Shown here: positions 28,034 to 37,709 of the stretch, in pieces
Position numbering within the stretch: position 1 is the stretch's first letter
Layout of the letters: the number at the start of each line of letters is the position of its first letter
Assembly: GCF_011074795.1 (NCBI RefSeq)
Contig: NZ_JAAMPF010000027.1
Span: 1 to 64,000, forward strand
Length of the DNA: 64,000 nucleotides
From: Marinobacter salicampi
Lineage (GTDB): Bacteria; Pseudomonadota; Gammaproteobacteria; Pseudomonadales; Oleiphilaceae
Reading direction: 5' to 3'
The notes under the pieces: generated by a model
The model's database searches: none
What the model was told of the DNA's origin: nothing
Seen by the model: the letters and a program-made list of their open reading frames with translations, nothing else
Translations under genes and position numbers: made by a program

Positions 28034-30778
28034 CTAGTGCGCCTTGAACTTGAGGCGCTCACGCTGCCAGGAACGCTCCGGCTCGTTCAGCACGAGCCGG
28101 AGGTCCATGACCTCTTCGTCGCGGTTAAAGTGCACTTCGAACCCCAGCCGCTCCGCCAGCTTCAGCATGGGCCGGTTCTCGGGCAGCACGTTCCCCACCA
28201 TTTCAACTGTGCCCCGGGCACGGCAATAATCGATCATCTTCTGCATCAGCAACATGCCCAGGCCCTCCCCTTTCATCTTGTCATGGACCATGACTGCGAA
28301 TTCACAGCGCAGGTTATCGGCATCCGTCCAGGTACGAACCGTGCCCAGGGTTTCTTCCCCTTTGCCATCTTCTTTCGGGGCGTTGGCGATGAATACCATC
28401 TCACGGTCGTAATCGATCTGGACCATTTGGGCAACGTCTTCCCGGGAGAAGTGTTTGCGATACTGAAAAAACCGGTAGCGGATGGACTCCGGGGACTGCA
28501 GCTCATGAAAAGCCCGGTGTGTAGGCTCGTCCTCTGCCAGCGCGGGCCGAAGAATGACCCGTCGACCCGACTTGGGCAGCACTACCCACTCCTCGAGCTC
28601 CCGGGGGTAGGGCTGGATAATCGGTCGTCCCGGCTTTTCCGAGAGGTCGATGGCCACATCTACTGCAACAGCGCCCTGCTCATTGAAAAGCAGGGGCAGG
28701 ATCTCCAGTCCCTTGATCTCTGGTATATCAATGACCAGTTGAGAAAGGGTCACCAGGGTTTCACTCACCGCCCGGATATCGTCCTCCGGGTGAGTGCTGT
28801 ATTCCACTAGAAGCTTATACATATAGGTGCGGCGCAGTAACTCCCGGGCCAGCACCATGTTCAGTGGCGGCAAGGCAATCTTGCGGTCTGTCATCACCGT
28901 CACATGGGCACCGGCGGCGCCGCAGACCACCAGAGGGCCAAATACAGCGTCCCTGGTGATGCCGACACTGAAGCCAACGCCACCCACGTGCTGGTTGGAC
29001 CGCTGTACGGCGAAGCCCAGAAAGCCGCTGTCCGGATGGTACTTCTGGTACTCATCCATCAAGGTGCGACAGGCCTCAAGCAAAGCACTCTCGCTGCTCA
29101 GCCCCTGGAGCGTTGACCGGTTTCTGGCAGAATGGCCAGCGCGCTCCCGGAAAGGATGGCAGGCCTCCTCATGAAGAAGCGTCACATCGACTGGACGGCG
29201 CTCCACCGCAAACGCTTCCACCACTTCTTCTTCGTCATCGCAGTAGATGGTATTGATGGTTCTTATGCCGTAATCAGCAATCACCATCCGGGCTTCTTCG
29301 TTAGAGAGAAGGTAGCGCCCTTCCCTGATCGCCGATAACACCAATGCCCTGGTGGGGGTACGGTCTATGAAATGGTCGGTGAATGATTCGGGTGTTTCCG
29401 CCAGTAAACGCTGCACCCTTTGGTGGTTGACGTGCTGCATGAATGCCTTGACCGCTTTTTCTGGCGAGAAAAATGACGGTACACCGGCGCGATAAAACTC
29501 ATCACGGGCGTCCAGCACCGTGCTTTGACCAAGCCAGCAGGTGAATATGTTCAGACGGGTGCCCTTGCAAGCCTGAATCACCGCGTCGGCAATCTGCAGA
29601 CTGTCCTCGGTGAGACTGGGCGCGTACATGATAAGCACATTGGCAACACCTCGGTCCCGGGCCAGGATCTTGATTGCCGACGCATAGAGTTCAGGTGAAG
29701 CATCGTAGTTCAGGTCTATCGGGTTTTTTCGCGACCAGTACGGCGGCAGCAAATCAGCCAGTGCATCGATGGTTTTAGGCTCCAGGCTGGCCAACTCGCC
29801 CCCTTCCGCAGACAGTCGGTCAACAGCAAGCACCCCCGGGCCGACGCCGTTCGCCATGATTGCCAGGGTTTCGCGCCGAAGGGGGCGCATCCGGGTCAGG
29901 GTCTCCAGTGCGTCGAACGTCTGACCCAGGCCATCCACCCTTAACACGCCCGCTCTTTCCAGCATGGCATCAAAGATGGGATCGCTGCGGGTGATCCCCG
30001 GGGGTAACTGGTAGGGAAACCATTCGGACTCGGGCACACGGCCGCTTTTAACGGCAATGACTGGCTTGGTCCGCGACGCCACTCGAACCGCTGACATGAA
30101 CCGGCTCGGGTTGGGTATGTTCTCGATATGAAGCAGTATCGCGCGGGTCTGGGTGTCCTGGGCCAGGTAGTCGATCAGATCATCGTGATCAATATCCATA
30201 CCGTCGCCCAGGGTCAGGAAGAAGGAAAAACCGACCCCCCGCGCGAAAGCCCAGTCTAGAAGCGAACTGGCGATGGTGCCGGACTGACCAATGAAGGCAA
30301 CCTTGCCGGGGATGGCCCCCATGTGGGCGTAGGTGGCGTTCAGATTGCGGCTGGGCACCATGAGCCCAATGGTATTGGGCCCCAGCACCCTGATGCCGGT
30401 CTCCCGGGCGGCGTCCCTTACCGAGTACATCAATGGCTGACCGGTCTTGCTGTGAGCCCGTGACATACCACCGGTCATTACGATGGCCGTCCTTACCCCG
30501 GCCTGGCCCAGCTGCCGGATCAACTTGGGCACGGTATCCGGTGGCGTGCAGATAATTGCCAGCGCCGGACTGAACCCCATCTTTGACACTCGCCGAATGC
30601 ACGGCACGCCATGGACGGTCTCGTAATCGTTCTGGTTGATAACCAGAAGTCTGCCTTCGAAACCTCCGGACATCAGGTTACGCAATACCATTCCACCTAG
30701 ATTGCTGGCTCTTTCGGAAGCTCCAACAACCACAATGGACTCGGGATTGAACAGACTTTCCAGATACCGGGTCCCCAA
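28034..30778 (-). CDS. Pat/PatZ-type protein acetyltransferase (acyl-CoA synthetase-like + GNAT)
   Basis: A 914-residue protein. An NDP-forming acyl-CoA synthetase-like part (CoA-binding domain with SIVVVGASERASNLGG at the start, succinyl-CoA ligase-like domain, then ATP-grasp-like region) is fused to a C-terminal GNAT domain at about 755-905 (FAVMVHDKMKGEGLGMLLMQKMI acetyl-CoA loop). This is the architecture of the lysine acetyltransferases Pat/PatZ (YfiQ), which can inactivate acetyl-CoA synthetase. I choose TTG 30778, since AAGGAG lies seven bases upstream; the frame is open to another TTG at 30808. It is convergent with rdgC. Confidence 0.88.
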   Translation of the reverse strand: MGTRYLESLFNPESIVVVGASERASNLGGMVLRNLMSGGFEGRLLVINQNDYETVHGVPCIRRVSKMGFSPALAIICTPPDTVPKLIRQLGQAGVRTAIVMTGGMSRAHSKTGQPLMYSVRDAARETGIRVLGPNTIGLMVPSRNLNATYAHMGAIPGKVAFIGQSGTIASSLLDWAFARGVGFSFFLTLGDGMDIDHDDLIDYLAQDTQTRAILLHIENIPNPSRFMSAVRVASRTKPVIAVKSGRVPESEWFPYQLPPGITRSDPIFDAMLERAGVLRVDGLGQTFDALETLTRMRPLRRETLAIMANGVGPGVLAVDRLSAEGGELASLEPKTIDALADLLPPYWSRKNPIDLNYDASPELYASAIKILARDRGVANVLIMYAPSLTEDSLQIADAVIQACKGTRLNIFTCWLGQSTVLDARDEFYRAGVPSFFSPEKAVKAFMQHVNHQRVQRLLAETPESFTDHFIDRTPTRALVLSAIREGRYLLSNEEARMVIADYGIRTINTIYCDDEEEVVEAFAVERRPVDVTLLHEEACHPFRERAGHSARNRSTLQGLSSESALLEACRTLMDEYQKYHPDSGFLGFAVQRSNQHVGGVGFSVGITRDAVFGPLVVCGAAGAHVTVMTDRKIALPPLNMVLARELLRRTYMYKLLVEYSTHPEDDIRAVSETLVTLSQLVIDIPEIKGLEILPLLFNEQGAVAVDVAIDLSEKPGRPIIQPYPRELEEWVVLPKSGRRVILRPALAEDEPTHRAFHELQSPESIRYRFFQYRKHFSREDVAQMVQIDYDREMVFIANAPKEDGKGEETLGTVRTWTDADNLRCEFAVMVHDKMKGEGLGMLLMQKMIDYCRARGTVEMVGNVLPENRPMLKLAERLGFEVHFNRDEEVMDLRLVLNEPERSWQRERLKFKAH

Positions 30779-31007
30779 TGCAGGTCTCCTTACGTTGCAG
30801 GGTGACAAACAGTCAATGGGCTTATCTTAGGCGTTCCAGCCAGGATGTGAAACGCCTGTGTTAGGGACGAAGGCCAGCTTCCCCGGGGCAGACCTAATAC
30901 CAAAGAAACACAGCAAGGGTTCTGTATCCCTGATAATATCTGGAAAACCTATGCACTTTTGTTCCAGAGTTTTTCAGTCTCTGGCGCCAGTTCAGACCAG
31001 GTACGCT

Positions 31008-31931
31008 ATGACCACCGCATTCTTTTCCCACGATGACTGCCAGAAGCACAACATGGGCCCGGAGCACCCGGAGTCTCCAACCCGCCTCGCGGCGATCATC
31101 AGTTACATTGCCGACACCGAACTTGAAGAAAAGCTCGACTGGGTTCGGCCCGATGAGATAACCCGTGACCAGCTGACGACGGTTCATCCGGAAGGGTACC
31201 TCCATCAGCTTGACATCATGCAGCCGACCCGTGGCCGGGTATTTACCGATCCGGATACGGCCATGATGCCTCACACCCTCAGGGCGGCGCGGCTGGCTGC
31301 GGGTGCGAACGTGCAGGCCGTGGACATGGTGCTGAGCAGCCAGGTGACCAATGCCTTCGTCTGCGCCCGACCACCGGGCCACCACGCCGAGCGCAGCAAA
31401 AGCATGGGTTTCTGCTTTTACAACAACATCGCACTTGCGGCCATGAGAGCGCTCAAGTTCCATCATCTAGAGCGGGTGGCGATCGTGGACTTTGATGTGC
31501 ATCAGGGCAATGGCACGGTGGACGTGGTCCAGGGGGATGGACGGGTACTGATGTGTTCAAGCTTTCAGCATCCCTTCTACCCCCACTCACACGTTCACAG
31601 GCAGGCGGAAAACATCATCAATACGCCCATTGCCGCCGGAACGTCCGCCAGCGACTATCGTAAAAAAGTGGAAGCAGCGTGGCTCCATGCCCTGCAGGAT
31701 TTCAGACCACAACTGGTTCTGGTTTCAGCAGGTTTTGACGGACACAGGCGCGACCCTCTGGCGGAACTGAACCTGGAGTCTGAAGACTACCTGTGGCTTA
31801 CCGAGATGCTCACGAGCGTGGCCCACGACCATGCCGGCGACCGGCTCATTTCAACCCTGGAAGGAGGCTATCATTTGCAGGCACTGGCCGAAGGGGTCGC
31901 AGCTCATCTGGAAGGACTTACCGCCGTCTAG
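31008..31931 (+). CDS. Histone deacetylase-fold amidohydrolase (class II type)
   Basis: A 307-residue arginase/deacetylase-fold protein. The zinc and catalytic motifs are complete: RPPGHHAERSKSMGFCFYNNIA with the catalytic His pair near residue 125, VAIVDFDVHQGNGTVD with ligands Asp and His, and LVSAGFDGHRRDPLA with the second Asp. Bacterial members act on acetyl-polyamines or acetyl-lysine; the substrate is not clear. ATG 31008 is chosen because the upstream extension from 30858 is not family-like. It lies near the Pat-type acetyltransferase but on the other strand with its own start region, so a functional acetylation/deacetylation pair is only a suggestion. Confidence 0.9.
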   Translation: MTTAFFSHDDCQKHNMGPEHPESPTRLAAIISYIADTELEEKLDWVRPDEITRDQLTTVHPEGYLHQLDIMQPTRGRVFTDPDTAMMPHTLRAARLAAGANVQAVDMVLSSQVTNAFVCARPPGHHAERSKSMGFCFYNNIALAAMRALKFHHLERVAIVDFDVHQGNGTVDVVQGDGRVLMCSSFQHPFYPHSHVHRQAENIINTPIAAGTSASDYRKKVEAAWLHALQDFRPQLVLVSAGFDGHRRDPLAELNLESEDYLWLTEMLTSVAHDHAGDRLISTLEGGYHLQALAEGVAAHLEGLTAV

Positions 31932-31980
31932 TAAAGGGCGTTCATGTAGCGGTACAGGAGCGGTACCGGGCCCGTTGGCG

Positions 31981-32889
31981 CTAACCGTTCCTGCCATTGC
32001 CCTGTCCGCCGCTTGCGCGCTGCAAGTCGGGCCGCTCGCCCTGTCGCTCTAGTCGGATGGTGGTCCGGCGGTTCTCGGAGTGACGGGTTGAGGCCGGAAA
32101 CTGATCACCATGGGCCCGAGTTGTAATCATGTCCGCGGGAATCCCCCGCGCGATAAGATAATCGGTCACTGCATTGGCGCGCTCTTCCGACAGCGCCCGG
32201 TTATGAATCCGGCTTCCCACCCTATCGGTATGGCCATCCACAAATACCCTGTCAACCGTTGAATCCGCCTGAACATAGGTCGCTATGTTATCCAGAAGCT
32301 CATAATCCCGGGGCGACAATCGTGAACCGTCGACACCGTAGCGAATCCTGGACCTTTTGATCTGGTCATAATTAACCGGTAACAGGCCGCCTACGCAGCT
32401 CCTATAGTTATTGAAGTGGTTCTTGAAATTGATATTGGAAAGCCGGACCCGAACCGGTTCACTGCTGTACCAGGCCTGCCGGGTCACAGTGGGAGCCATG
32501 CCGTCCAGAAGACCGGCGACCATCGCCATGGTCATCCGGGGGTCCATTTTGACGGGCCTTGAGCCATCAGCCACCTGAACCTTACCCACGGGCCGAGGGT
32601 TTGCGCCTGGCCGCCAGGCCGGCGCTTCTACGACCACCATACCCTGCCCCGGACGCATGAGCCGGAGGTCCGATTCAAGGTAAAAGCCCAGGTACTCACC
32701 GGCACGGTGACGAAATACCGCCCGACCGAACCCCGGAACCGGATGGGTCAGGGTGCAGTCGAACACCGATTCGGCCAGGTACCACTCGCTGTTCTCGATT
32801 CCCGCACCATAGGTCGAGGCACCTGCAGGCATGCTGAACAACACCAACGCCAGGCCTGCCATCATTGTCTGTCGGGAAAGCAGTTTCAT
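31981..32889 (-). CDS. motY: Flagellar motor-associated OmpA-like protein MotY
   Basis: A 302-residue exported protein. A signal peptide starts at ATG 32889 (MKLLSRQTMMAGLALVLFSMPAGA). The N-terminal half is the MotY-specific domain, with IENSEWYLAESVFDCTL and FRHRAGEYLGFYLESD. The C-terminal OmpA-like peptidoglycan-binding domain has VDGHTDRVGSRIHNRALSEERA and ENRRTTIRLE. MotY forms the T-ring that holds stators of polar flagella. The neighbours pyrC, rnt and peroxiredoxin match the Pseudomonas order around motY, which supports the name over a generic OmpA-family call. Confidence 0.88.
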   Translation of the reverse strand: MKLLSRQTMMAGLALVLFSMPAGASTYGAGIENSEWYLAESVFDCTLTHPVPGFGRAVFRHRAGEYLGFYLESDLRLMRPGQGMVVVEAPAWRPGANPRPVGKVQVADGSRPVKMDPRMTMAMVAGLLDGMAPTVTRQAWYSSEPVRVRLSNINFKNHFNNYRSCVGGLLPVNYDQIKRSRIRYGVDGSRLSPRDYELLDNIATYVQADSTVDRVFVDGHTDRVGSRIHNRALSEERANAVTDYLIARGIPADMITTRAHGDQFPASTRHSENRRTTIRLERQGERPDLQRASGGQGNGRNG

Positions 32890-33120
32890 ATTGAGTTTCC
32901 GCTTCACTGTGATCTCAGTGGGAGAGTTCCTGTACATGCATGTATTGCCATCTTGCCTTGAGTACTTATCGGCCCCAAAGCCGAACTCTTTAACCGGCCC
33001 CATTCAAAAACCGCTTCTGGTATACTCACGCCCAACAGGCGGCGGAGCCTGCGCTGTCATCAAGCGCCTGTCGCTCCAGCCTGCTCAATGACCTCAATGC
33101 CCTCAGGAAGCAGCCACTGC

Positions 33121-34185
33121 ATGACCGAACTGACTCTTACCAGACCTGACGACTGGCACATTCACTTCCGTGATGGCGTCGTTCTGAACGACGTGGTGCC
33201 CGCCACAGCCCGATGCTTTGGCCGCGCCATCGTCATGCCCAACCTTGCGCCACCGGTTACGACCGCCAGCATGGCGTTGGCTTACCGCGAACGCATTCTG
33301 GAGGCGCGGGGCGAGTTTGCAGAGTTCGAGCCACTGATGACTCTGTACCTGACCGAGCAGACGACGCCGGAGCAGATAATCGAAGCCCGTAGAAGTGGCG
33401 TGGTGGCTGCCAAGCTCTACCCCGCCGGTGCCACGACCAATTCCGCCTCCGGCGTGACGGATGTCAGAAAGATTCATGACGTGCTGGCTGCCATGGTGGA
33501 GTGCGGCATGCTGTTGCTGGTACACGGCGAAGTCACCGACCCGGATATCGACATTTACGATCGCGAGAAAGTTTTCCTCGAAAGGGTACTTAGCCCGACG
33601 CTGGTGGCCTTTCCCAAGTTGAAAGTGGTGCTGGAGCACATCACAACGGCCGATTCGGTCGCCTTTGTAAAACACCATACCGATGGCAACCTGGCGGCGA
33701 CGCTGACACCTCAGCATCTGATGTATAACCGTAATCACATGCTGGTCGGCGGCATACGGCCCCACCTCTTCTGTCTGCCGATCCTCAAGCGAAACACTCA
33801 TCAGCAGGCTTTGCAGAATGCGGTGGTCAGCGGTGACCGACGCTTTTTCCTCGGTACTGATTCAGCGCCTCATGCCCGACACCAGAAAGAATCGGCCTGT
33901 GGCTGCGCCGGCTGTTACTCAGCGTTTGGAGCTATCGAACTGTACGCCGAGATTTTCGAAGACCTGGGCATACTGGACAAGCTGGAAGCGTTTGCCAGCT
34001 TTAATGGCGCAGATTATTACGGCCTGCCCCGCAATACCGGAGTCATTACGCTGGTGAAAGAGGAGCAGGCAATACCCGCCACCCTTCCGCTTGGCAATGA
34101 TACTATCGTCCCGCTGCGCGCCGGTGAGACCCTACGGTGGCGCCTGGCCCCTGCTAAACACGAGTCAAGGAGTTTGAGTGACTGA
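33121..34185 (+). CDS. pyrC: Dihydroorotase, homodimeric class II type
   Basis: A 354-residue zinc amidohydrolase that cyclises carbamoyl aspartate to dihydroorotate in pyrimidine synthesis. The N-terminal HxH is in [10 protein letters not shown], the carbamylated Lys region in [13 protein letters not shown], and histidine ligands are in LLVHGEVTD and [11 protein letters not shown]. The catalytic Asp is in [19 protein letters not shown] 33121 is preceded by AGGAAG; the frame opens at 33088 with no support. It overlaps rnt by 8 bases. Confidence 0.95.
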   Translation: MTELTLTRPDDWHIHFRDGVVLNDVVPATARCFGRAIVMPNLAPPVTTASMALAYRERILEARGEFAEFEPLMTLYLTEQTTPEQIIEARRSGVVAAKLYPAGATTNSASGVTDVRKIHDVLAAMVECGMLLLVHGEVTDPDIDIYDREKVFLERVLSPTLVAFPKLKVVLEHITTADSVAFVKHHTDGNLAATLTPQHLMYNRNHMLVGGIRPHLFCLPILKRNTHQQALQNAVVSGDRRFFLGTDSAPHARHQKESACGCAGCYSAFGAIELYAEIFEDLGILDKLEAFASFNGADYYGLPRNTGVITLVKEEQAIPATLPLGNDTIVPLRAGETLRWRLAPAKHESRSLSD

Positions 34186-34837
34186 AGAAACAGCCCTGCC
34201 ATCCCCCATGGCCGCACGATTCCGAGGCTTCCTCCCGGTGGTCGTTGATGTGGAAACCGGTGGTTTTAACGCACGGACAGACGCCTTGCTGGAAGTCGCA
34301 GCGGTGATATTGGAGCTCGATGAAAACGGCTGGCTGGTCAGGTCCGAAACCGTAGCCCAGCAGATTGAACCTTTTGAAGGAGCTAACCTGGAGCAGTCTG
34401 CCCTGGATTTTACCGGCATTGACCCCTGGGACATGGAACGGGAGGCCGTACCCGAACGGGAAGGCCTGAGTGAGATATTCGGCGCCATTCGCAAGGCCGT
34501 CAAAGCCCAGGGTTGCAAACGGGCGGTGCTGGTAGGCCACAATGCCACCTTTGACCATACCTTCCTGTTTGCCGCTGCTGAGCGGGCCGACATCAAGCGC
34601 AACCCCTTCCATCCATTTTCGACCTTCGATACCGCCACACTGGCAGGCCTCGCCTATGGGCACACGGTATTGGCCCAAGCCTGCAAGCTGGCAGGCCTTC
34701 CCTTCAATAACAAGGAAGCCCATTCGGCCGCCTATGATGCCGAAAAAACGGCGGACCTGTTCTGCTGCATTGTAAACCGCTGGAAAGAACTTGGAGGCTT
34801 CCCTCCGCCGCCGGTATTGACCGAAGAACCTGTCTGA
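34178..34837 (+). CDS. rnt: Ribonuclease T
   Basis: A 219-residue DEDD-family 3'-5' exoribonuclease that trims tRNA and other stable RNA ends. Exonuclease motifs: [20 protein letters not shown] (Asp/Glu pair), [13 protein letters not shown] (Asp) and [14 protein letters not shown] (His/Asp). The start is GTG 34178 with AAGGAG eight bases upstream, inside the end of pyrC, so the two are coupled. A strong bidirectional terminator follows. Confidence 0.95.
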   Translation: MTEETALPSPMAARFRGFLPVVVDVETGGFNARTDALLEVAAVILELDENGWLVRSETVAQQIEPFEGANLEQSALDFTGIDPWDMEREAVPEREGLSEIFGAIRKAVKAQGCKRAVLVGHNATFDHTFLFAAAERADIKRNPFHPFSTFDTATLAGLAYGHTVLAQACKLAGLPFNNKEAHSAAYDAEKTADLFCCIVNRWKELGGFPPPPVLTEEPV

Positions 34838-34863
34838 GCACCGCCCGATAATGCCGGTTAAAT

Positions 34864-34892
34864 AAAAACCCCGCCTTGGAAGCGGGGTTTTT
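34864..34892. terminator. Bidirectional rho-independent terminator between rnt and the peroxiredoxin gene
   Basis: A perfect 11-bp stem, AAAAACCCCGC / GCGGGGTTTTT, has a 7-base loop. A- and T-runs flank it, so it can end rnt on the plus strand and the convergent peroxiredoxin gene on the minus strand. Confidence 0.9.
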
Positions 34893-34915
34893 ACTGATTA
34901 CCTGGTGGCCAGCAT

Positions 34916-35518
34916 CTAAAGACCGCTGGCATTCTCCGACAGGTACTTGGCGACGCCTTCGGGTGATGCATTCATGCCCTTGTCGCCCTTGGTCCATCCT
35001 GCCGGGCAGACTTCGCCATGCTCTTCGTGGAACTGCAGGGCGTCCACCAGACGCACCAGTTCGTCAATATTGCGACCCAGAGGCAGGTCATTGACGATCT
35101 GTGAACGCACCATGCCTACCTTATCGATCAGGAAAGCTCCACGGTAGGCCATGCCCCCGGCTGACTCCACATCAAACGCCTTGGCGATATCATGATTCAT
35201 GTCAGCCGCCATTGTATATCGGACCTTGCCGATCCCGCCCTTATCCTCGGGGGTGTTGCGCCATGCGTTGTGAGTGAAATGGGAGTCGATGGAGACACTG
35301 ATGACTTCCACGCCTCGCTCAGCGAAGGCATCCATGCGGTTATTCAGAGCTATCAGTTCTGAAGGGCAGACAAAAGTGAAATCCAGCGGGTAGAAAAAGA
35401 TCAGGGCCGGCTTGCCCCTGATGGTTTCCGCCAGGTTGAATTCATCGACGATGGTGCCATCGCCCAGCACGGCCGGTACGGTGAAGTCGGGTGCGGGTTT
35501 CCCTACGAGTACGCCCAT
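34916..35518 (-). CDS. Typical 2-Cys peroxiredoxin (AhpC/TSA family)
   Basis: A 200-residue peroxidase that reduces hydrogen peroxide and organic peroxides. The peroxidatic cysteine C51 lies in FYPLDFTFVCPSEL and the resolving cysteine C171 in HGEVCPAGW. ATG 35518 with AAGGAG upstream is chosen; the frame is open to 35623. It is the same class as the gene found after rnt in Pseudomonas. It is 34 bases from the stop of the acyl-CoA reductase gene upstream, so read-through from that unit is possible. Confidence 0.93.
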   Translation of the reverse strand: MGVLVGKPAPDFTVPAVLGDGTIVDEFNLAETIRGKPALIFFYPLDFTFVCPSELIALNNRMDAFAERGVEVISVSIDSHFTHNAWRNTPEDKGGIGKVRYTMAADMNHDIAKAFDVESAGGMAYRGAFLIDKVGMVRSQIVNDLPLGRNIDELVRLVDALQFHEEHGEVCPAGWTKGDKGMNASPEGVAKYLSENASGL

Positions 35519-35552
35519 GATCAGTCTCCTTGTGTGGGTAATTTGATCTGTA

Positions 35553-37538
35553 TTACCAATATATGCCCCGCATAATAGCGGCGAAGGCGACCTGTTCGGA
35601 GGAGACCTTGGGCCTCTCAGCACCTTTTACACCGGCCCCTGCCATGGAATCCGGGAACATCCTGTAGCCCGTGTTCATCACGATTTCACCCATCTTCGGC
35701 GCGACCGCATGGAGAACCTGCGCGAAGGTGCCCAGGCGGGTGGCAATACGCTTGGGCCGGTAGACAATGGCGTCGGCAACCATATCTGCAGCTTCATCCG
35801 GGCTCAGGGTCGGGACCTGATCGTAGAGCTTTGTTGGGGCGATCATCGGCGTCTTCACCAGCGGCATGTTAATGGTGGTGAACGTCACGTTTCGATCTGA
35901 CCATTCCGCAGCGGCACATCGGCTAAAGGCATCGAGAGCAGACTTGGAAGCGACATAGGCAGAGAACCGCGGCGCGTTAGTCAACACACCGATTGACGAG
36001 ATATTGATCACATGGCCCCGGCCTCGCTCCAGCATCACAGGCGCAAACCCCATGATAAGACGGACTGAGCCAAAGTAGTTAAGCTGCATCGTGCGTTCAA
36101 AATCGTGGAAACGATCGAACGACAGGTTCAGGGAGCGGCGAATGGAACGGCCTGCGTTGTTGATCAGTACGTCCACGTGGCCGTGGTTATCCAGCACGGT
36201 CTTGATGAACTCGTCCGCGGCGTCCATATCGGCAAAATCGCACTGGTAGGGGTGCACGCTGGCACCACGGGACTCCAGCTCCCGGGAAACCTCCATCAAA
36301 CGCTCTTTCTTGCGGGCGCCGATAACAAGAATGGCGCCGGCGTCCGCCAGCTTCTGTGCCGTTGCCAGGCCGATACCAGAGGTCGCACCTGTCACAACGC
36401 AGACACGTCCCTCCACTGAACCGCGCAGGGTGCGATCCTTGAACAGGTCCGGGTCAAGCTTGCGCTCCCAGTAATCCCAGATCACAGGCGCATATTGCTC
36501 AAGACGCGGCACGGCGATATCGGTGCCCTTCAGAACACGCTCGGTTTCCCGGGCGTCAAAGCGGGTGGGGTAATTGATAAAGGACATCACCGAGGCCGGG
36601 ATGCCCATATCATCAAGAATCGCCGAGGTTAGGCGCTTGACCGGCGGCAAATTCTTCACGCTCTGGCGGATGAAGGGCGGGATGAAGCCGAACATGCGCG
36701 AGTCAATGCGCATGGCCATTCGGGGGGCGTGGCCGGCTTCGGCAAAGATATTGAGGATCTCCCCCACCTTATAGGGATCGGAATCCACAAGATGGAAACA
36801 GTTGCCGTCTTCGCCGTCCAGGTGGGCAATGTGATCCATGGCATTCACCACAAAATCCACCGGCACCACATTGAGTCTCCCGCCTTCTATGCCTACGGTG
36901 GGGACCCATTGGGGAATAGTTCGGCGGATCTTCTGGATCAGCTTGAAGAAGTAGTAGGGTCCGTCCACCTTATCCATTTCGCCGGTCTTGGAATGGCCAA
37001 TGACCATCCCGGGACGATAGATCCTGAAAGGCACCTTGCACTCCTGGCGAACCACCTTCTCGGACTCGTGTTTGGTCTTGAGATAGGGGTGATCGAGCTT
37101 TTCGGCTTCCTCGAACATGTCCTCCCTGAACGTGCCCTTGAAAAGGCCGGCGGCCGCTATTGAGGAGACATGGTGAAAACGCCCTGCAGCCATGGCTTCG
37201 GCGGCGTTTACCGCATTGCGGGTGCCCTCTATATTGACGACAGCCTGGGCCTCTTCATTTGCGCCCATATCGTAAACGGCTGCCAGATGGAAGAAATGAT
37301 CCACTTTTCCCTTCAGGGCCTTCAGGGCTTTTGCTTCAATACCAAGGTTCGGTTTCGCCAGGTCGCCAATCACCACCTTGACCTGCTCATCAGTAGCGCC
37401 CCAGCGTTCTTTCAGTGTATCCAGTTTGAACTGGGACTCTTCCCTCACCAGAATATGGATGGTGCCGCCGCGCGCCAGCAGCTTTTCAACCAGAAAACGC
37501 CCGATAAACCCGGTACCACCTGTAAGAAAATAGTTCAT
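35553..37538 (-). CDS. Two-domain fatty acyl-CoA reductase (alcohol-forming, Marinobacter ACR type)
   Basis: A 661-residue protein with two SDR-type domains. The N-terminal thioester-reductase-like domain has NAD(P) loop TGGTGFIGRFLVEKL and a YLKTK catalytic motif. The C-terminal domain, about 365-660, has VVTGATSGIGLATAQKL, NNAGRSIRRSL and YVASK. Length and sequence match, from memory, the Marinobacter enzyme that reduces fatty acyl-CoA (or acyl-ACP) through the aldehyde to fatty alcohol with NADPH, feeding wax ester synthesis. No wax ester synthase gene is in the window. The upstream region carries two palindromic boxes. Confidence 0.93.
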   Translation of the reverse strand: MNYFLTGGTGFIGRFLVEKLLARGGTIHILVREESQFKLDTLKERWGATDEQVKVVIGDLAKPNLGIEAKALKALKGKVDHFFHLAAVYDMGANEEAQAVVNIEGTRNAVNAAEAMAAGRFHHVSSIAAAGLFKGTFREDMFEEAEKLDHPYLKTKHESEKVVRQECKVPFRIYRPGMVIGHSKTGEMDKVDGPYYFFKLIQKIRRTIPQWVPTVGIEGGRLNVVPVDFVVNAMDHIAHLDGEDGNCFHLVDSDPYKVGEILNIFAEAGHAPRMAMRIDSRMFGFIPPFIRQSVKNLPPVKRLTSAILDDMGIPASVMSFINYPTRFDARETERVLKGTDIAVPRLEQYAPVIWDYWERKLDPDLFKDRTLRGSVEGRVCVVTGATSGIGLATAQKLADAGAILVIGARKKERLMEVSRELESRGASVHPYQCDFADMDAADEFIKTVLDNHGHVDVLINNAGRSIRRSLNLSFDRFHDFERTMQLNYFGSVRLIMGFAPVMLERGRGHVINISSIGVLTNAPRFSAYVASKSALDAFSRCAAAEWSDRNVTFTTINMPLVKTPMIAPTKLYDQVPTLSPDEAADMVADAIVYRPKRIATRLGTFAQVLHAVAPKMGEIVMNTGYRMFPDSMAGAGVKGAERPKVSSEQVAFAAIMRGIYW

Positions 37539-37662
37539 TAATTCCCCATCCTGCTTGTCATTGTTAATGTCCTGCCCGAAACCACCGTCCCGGCGGCTGG
37601 CCCACCGCTTAAAATTTGAGCGGCATTGTACTTAATTGCAAATCTCATGTATTGTTCTTTTT

Positions 37663-37676
37663 TAGAGCAATTACTC
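37663..37676 (-). promoter_or_regulatory. Palindromic box, copy 1, upstream of the acyl-CoA reductase gene
   Basis: TAGAGCAATTACTC is a near-palindrome (GAG-n-AATT-n-CTC) 125 bases upstream of the reductase start. Copy 2 lies 33 bases away. It is a candidate operator for an unidentified regulator. Confidence 0.45.
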
Positions 37677-37695
37677 CTTAACCTTTTGATTCCTA

Positions 37696-37709
37696 TAGAG
37701 CAATAACTC
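37696..37709 (-). promoter_or_regulatory. Palindromic box, copy 2, upstream of the acyl-CoA reductase gene
   Basis: TAGAGCAATAACTC differs from copy 1 at one base and has AGAG/CTCT arms. Spacing of about three helical turns puts both boxes on the same DNA face. Confidence 0.45.
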
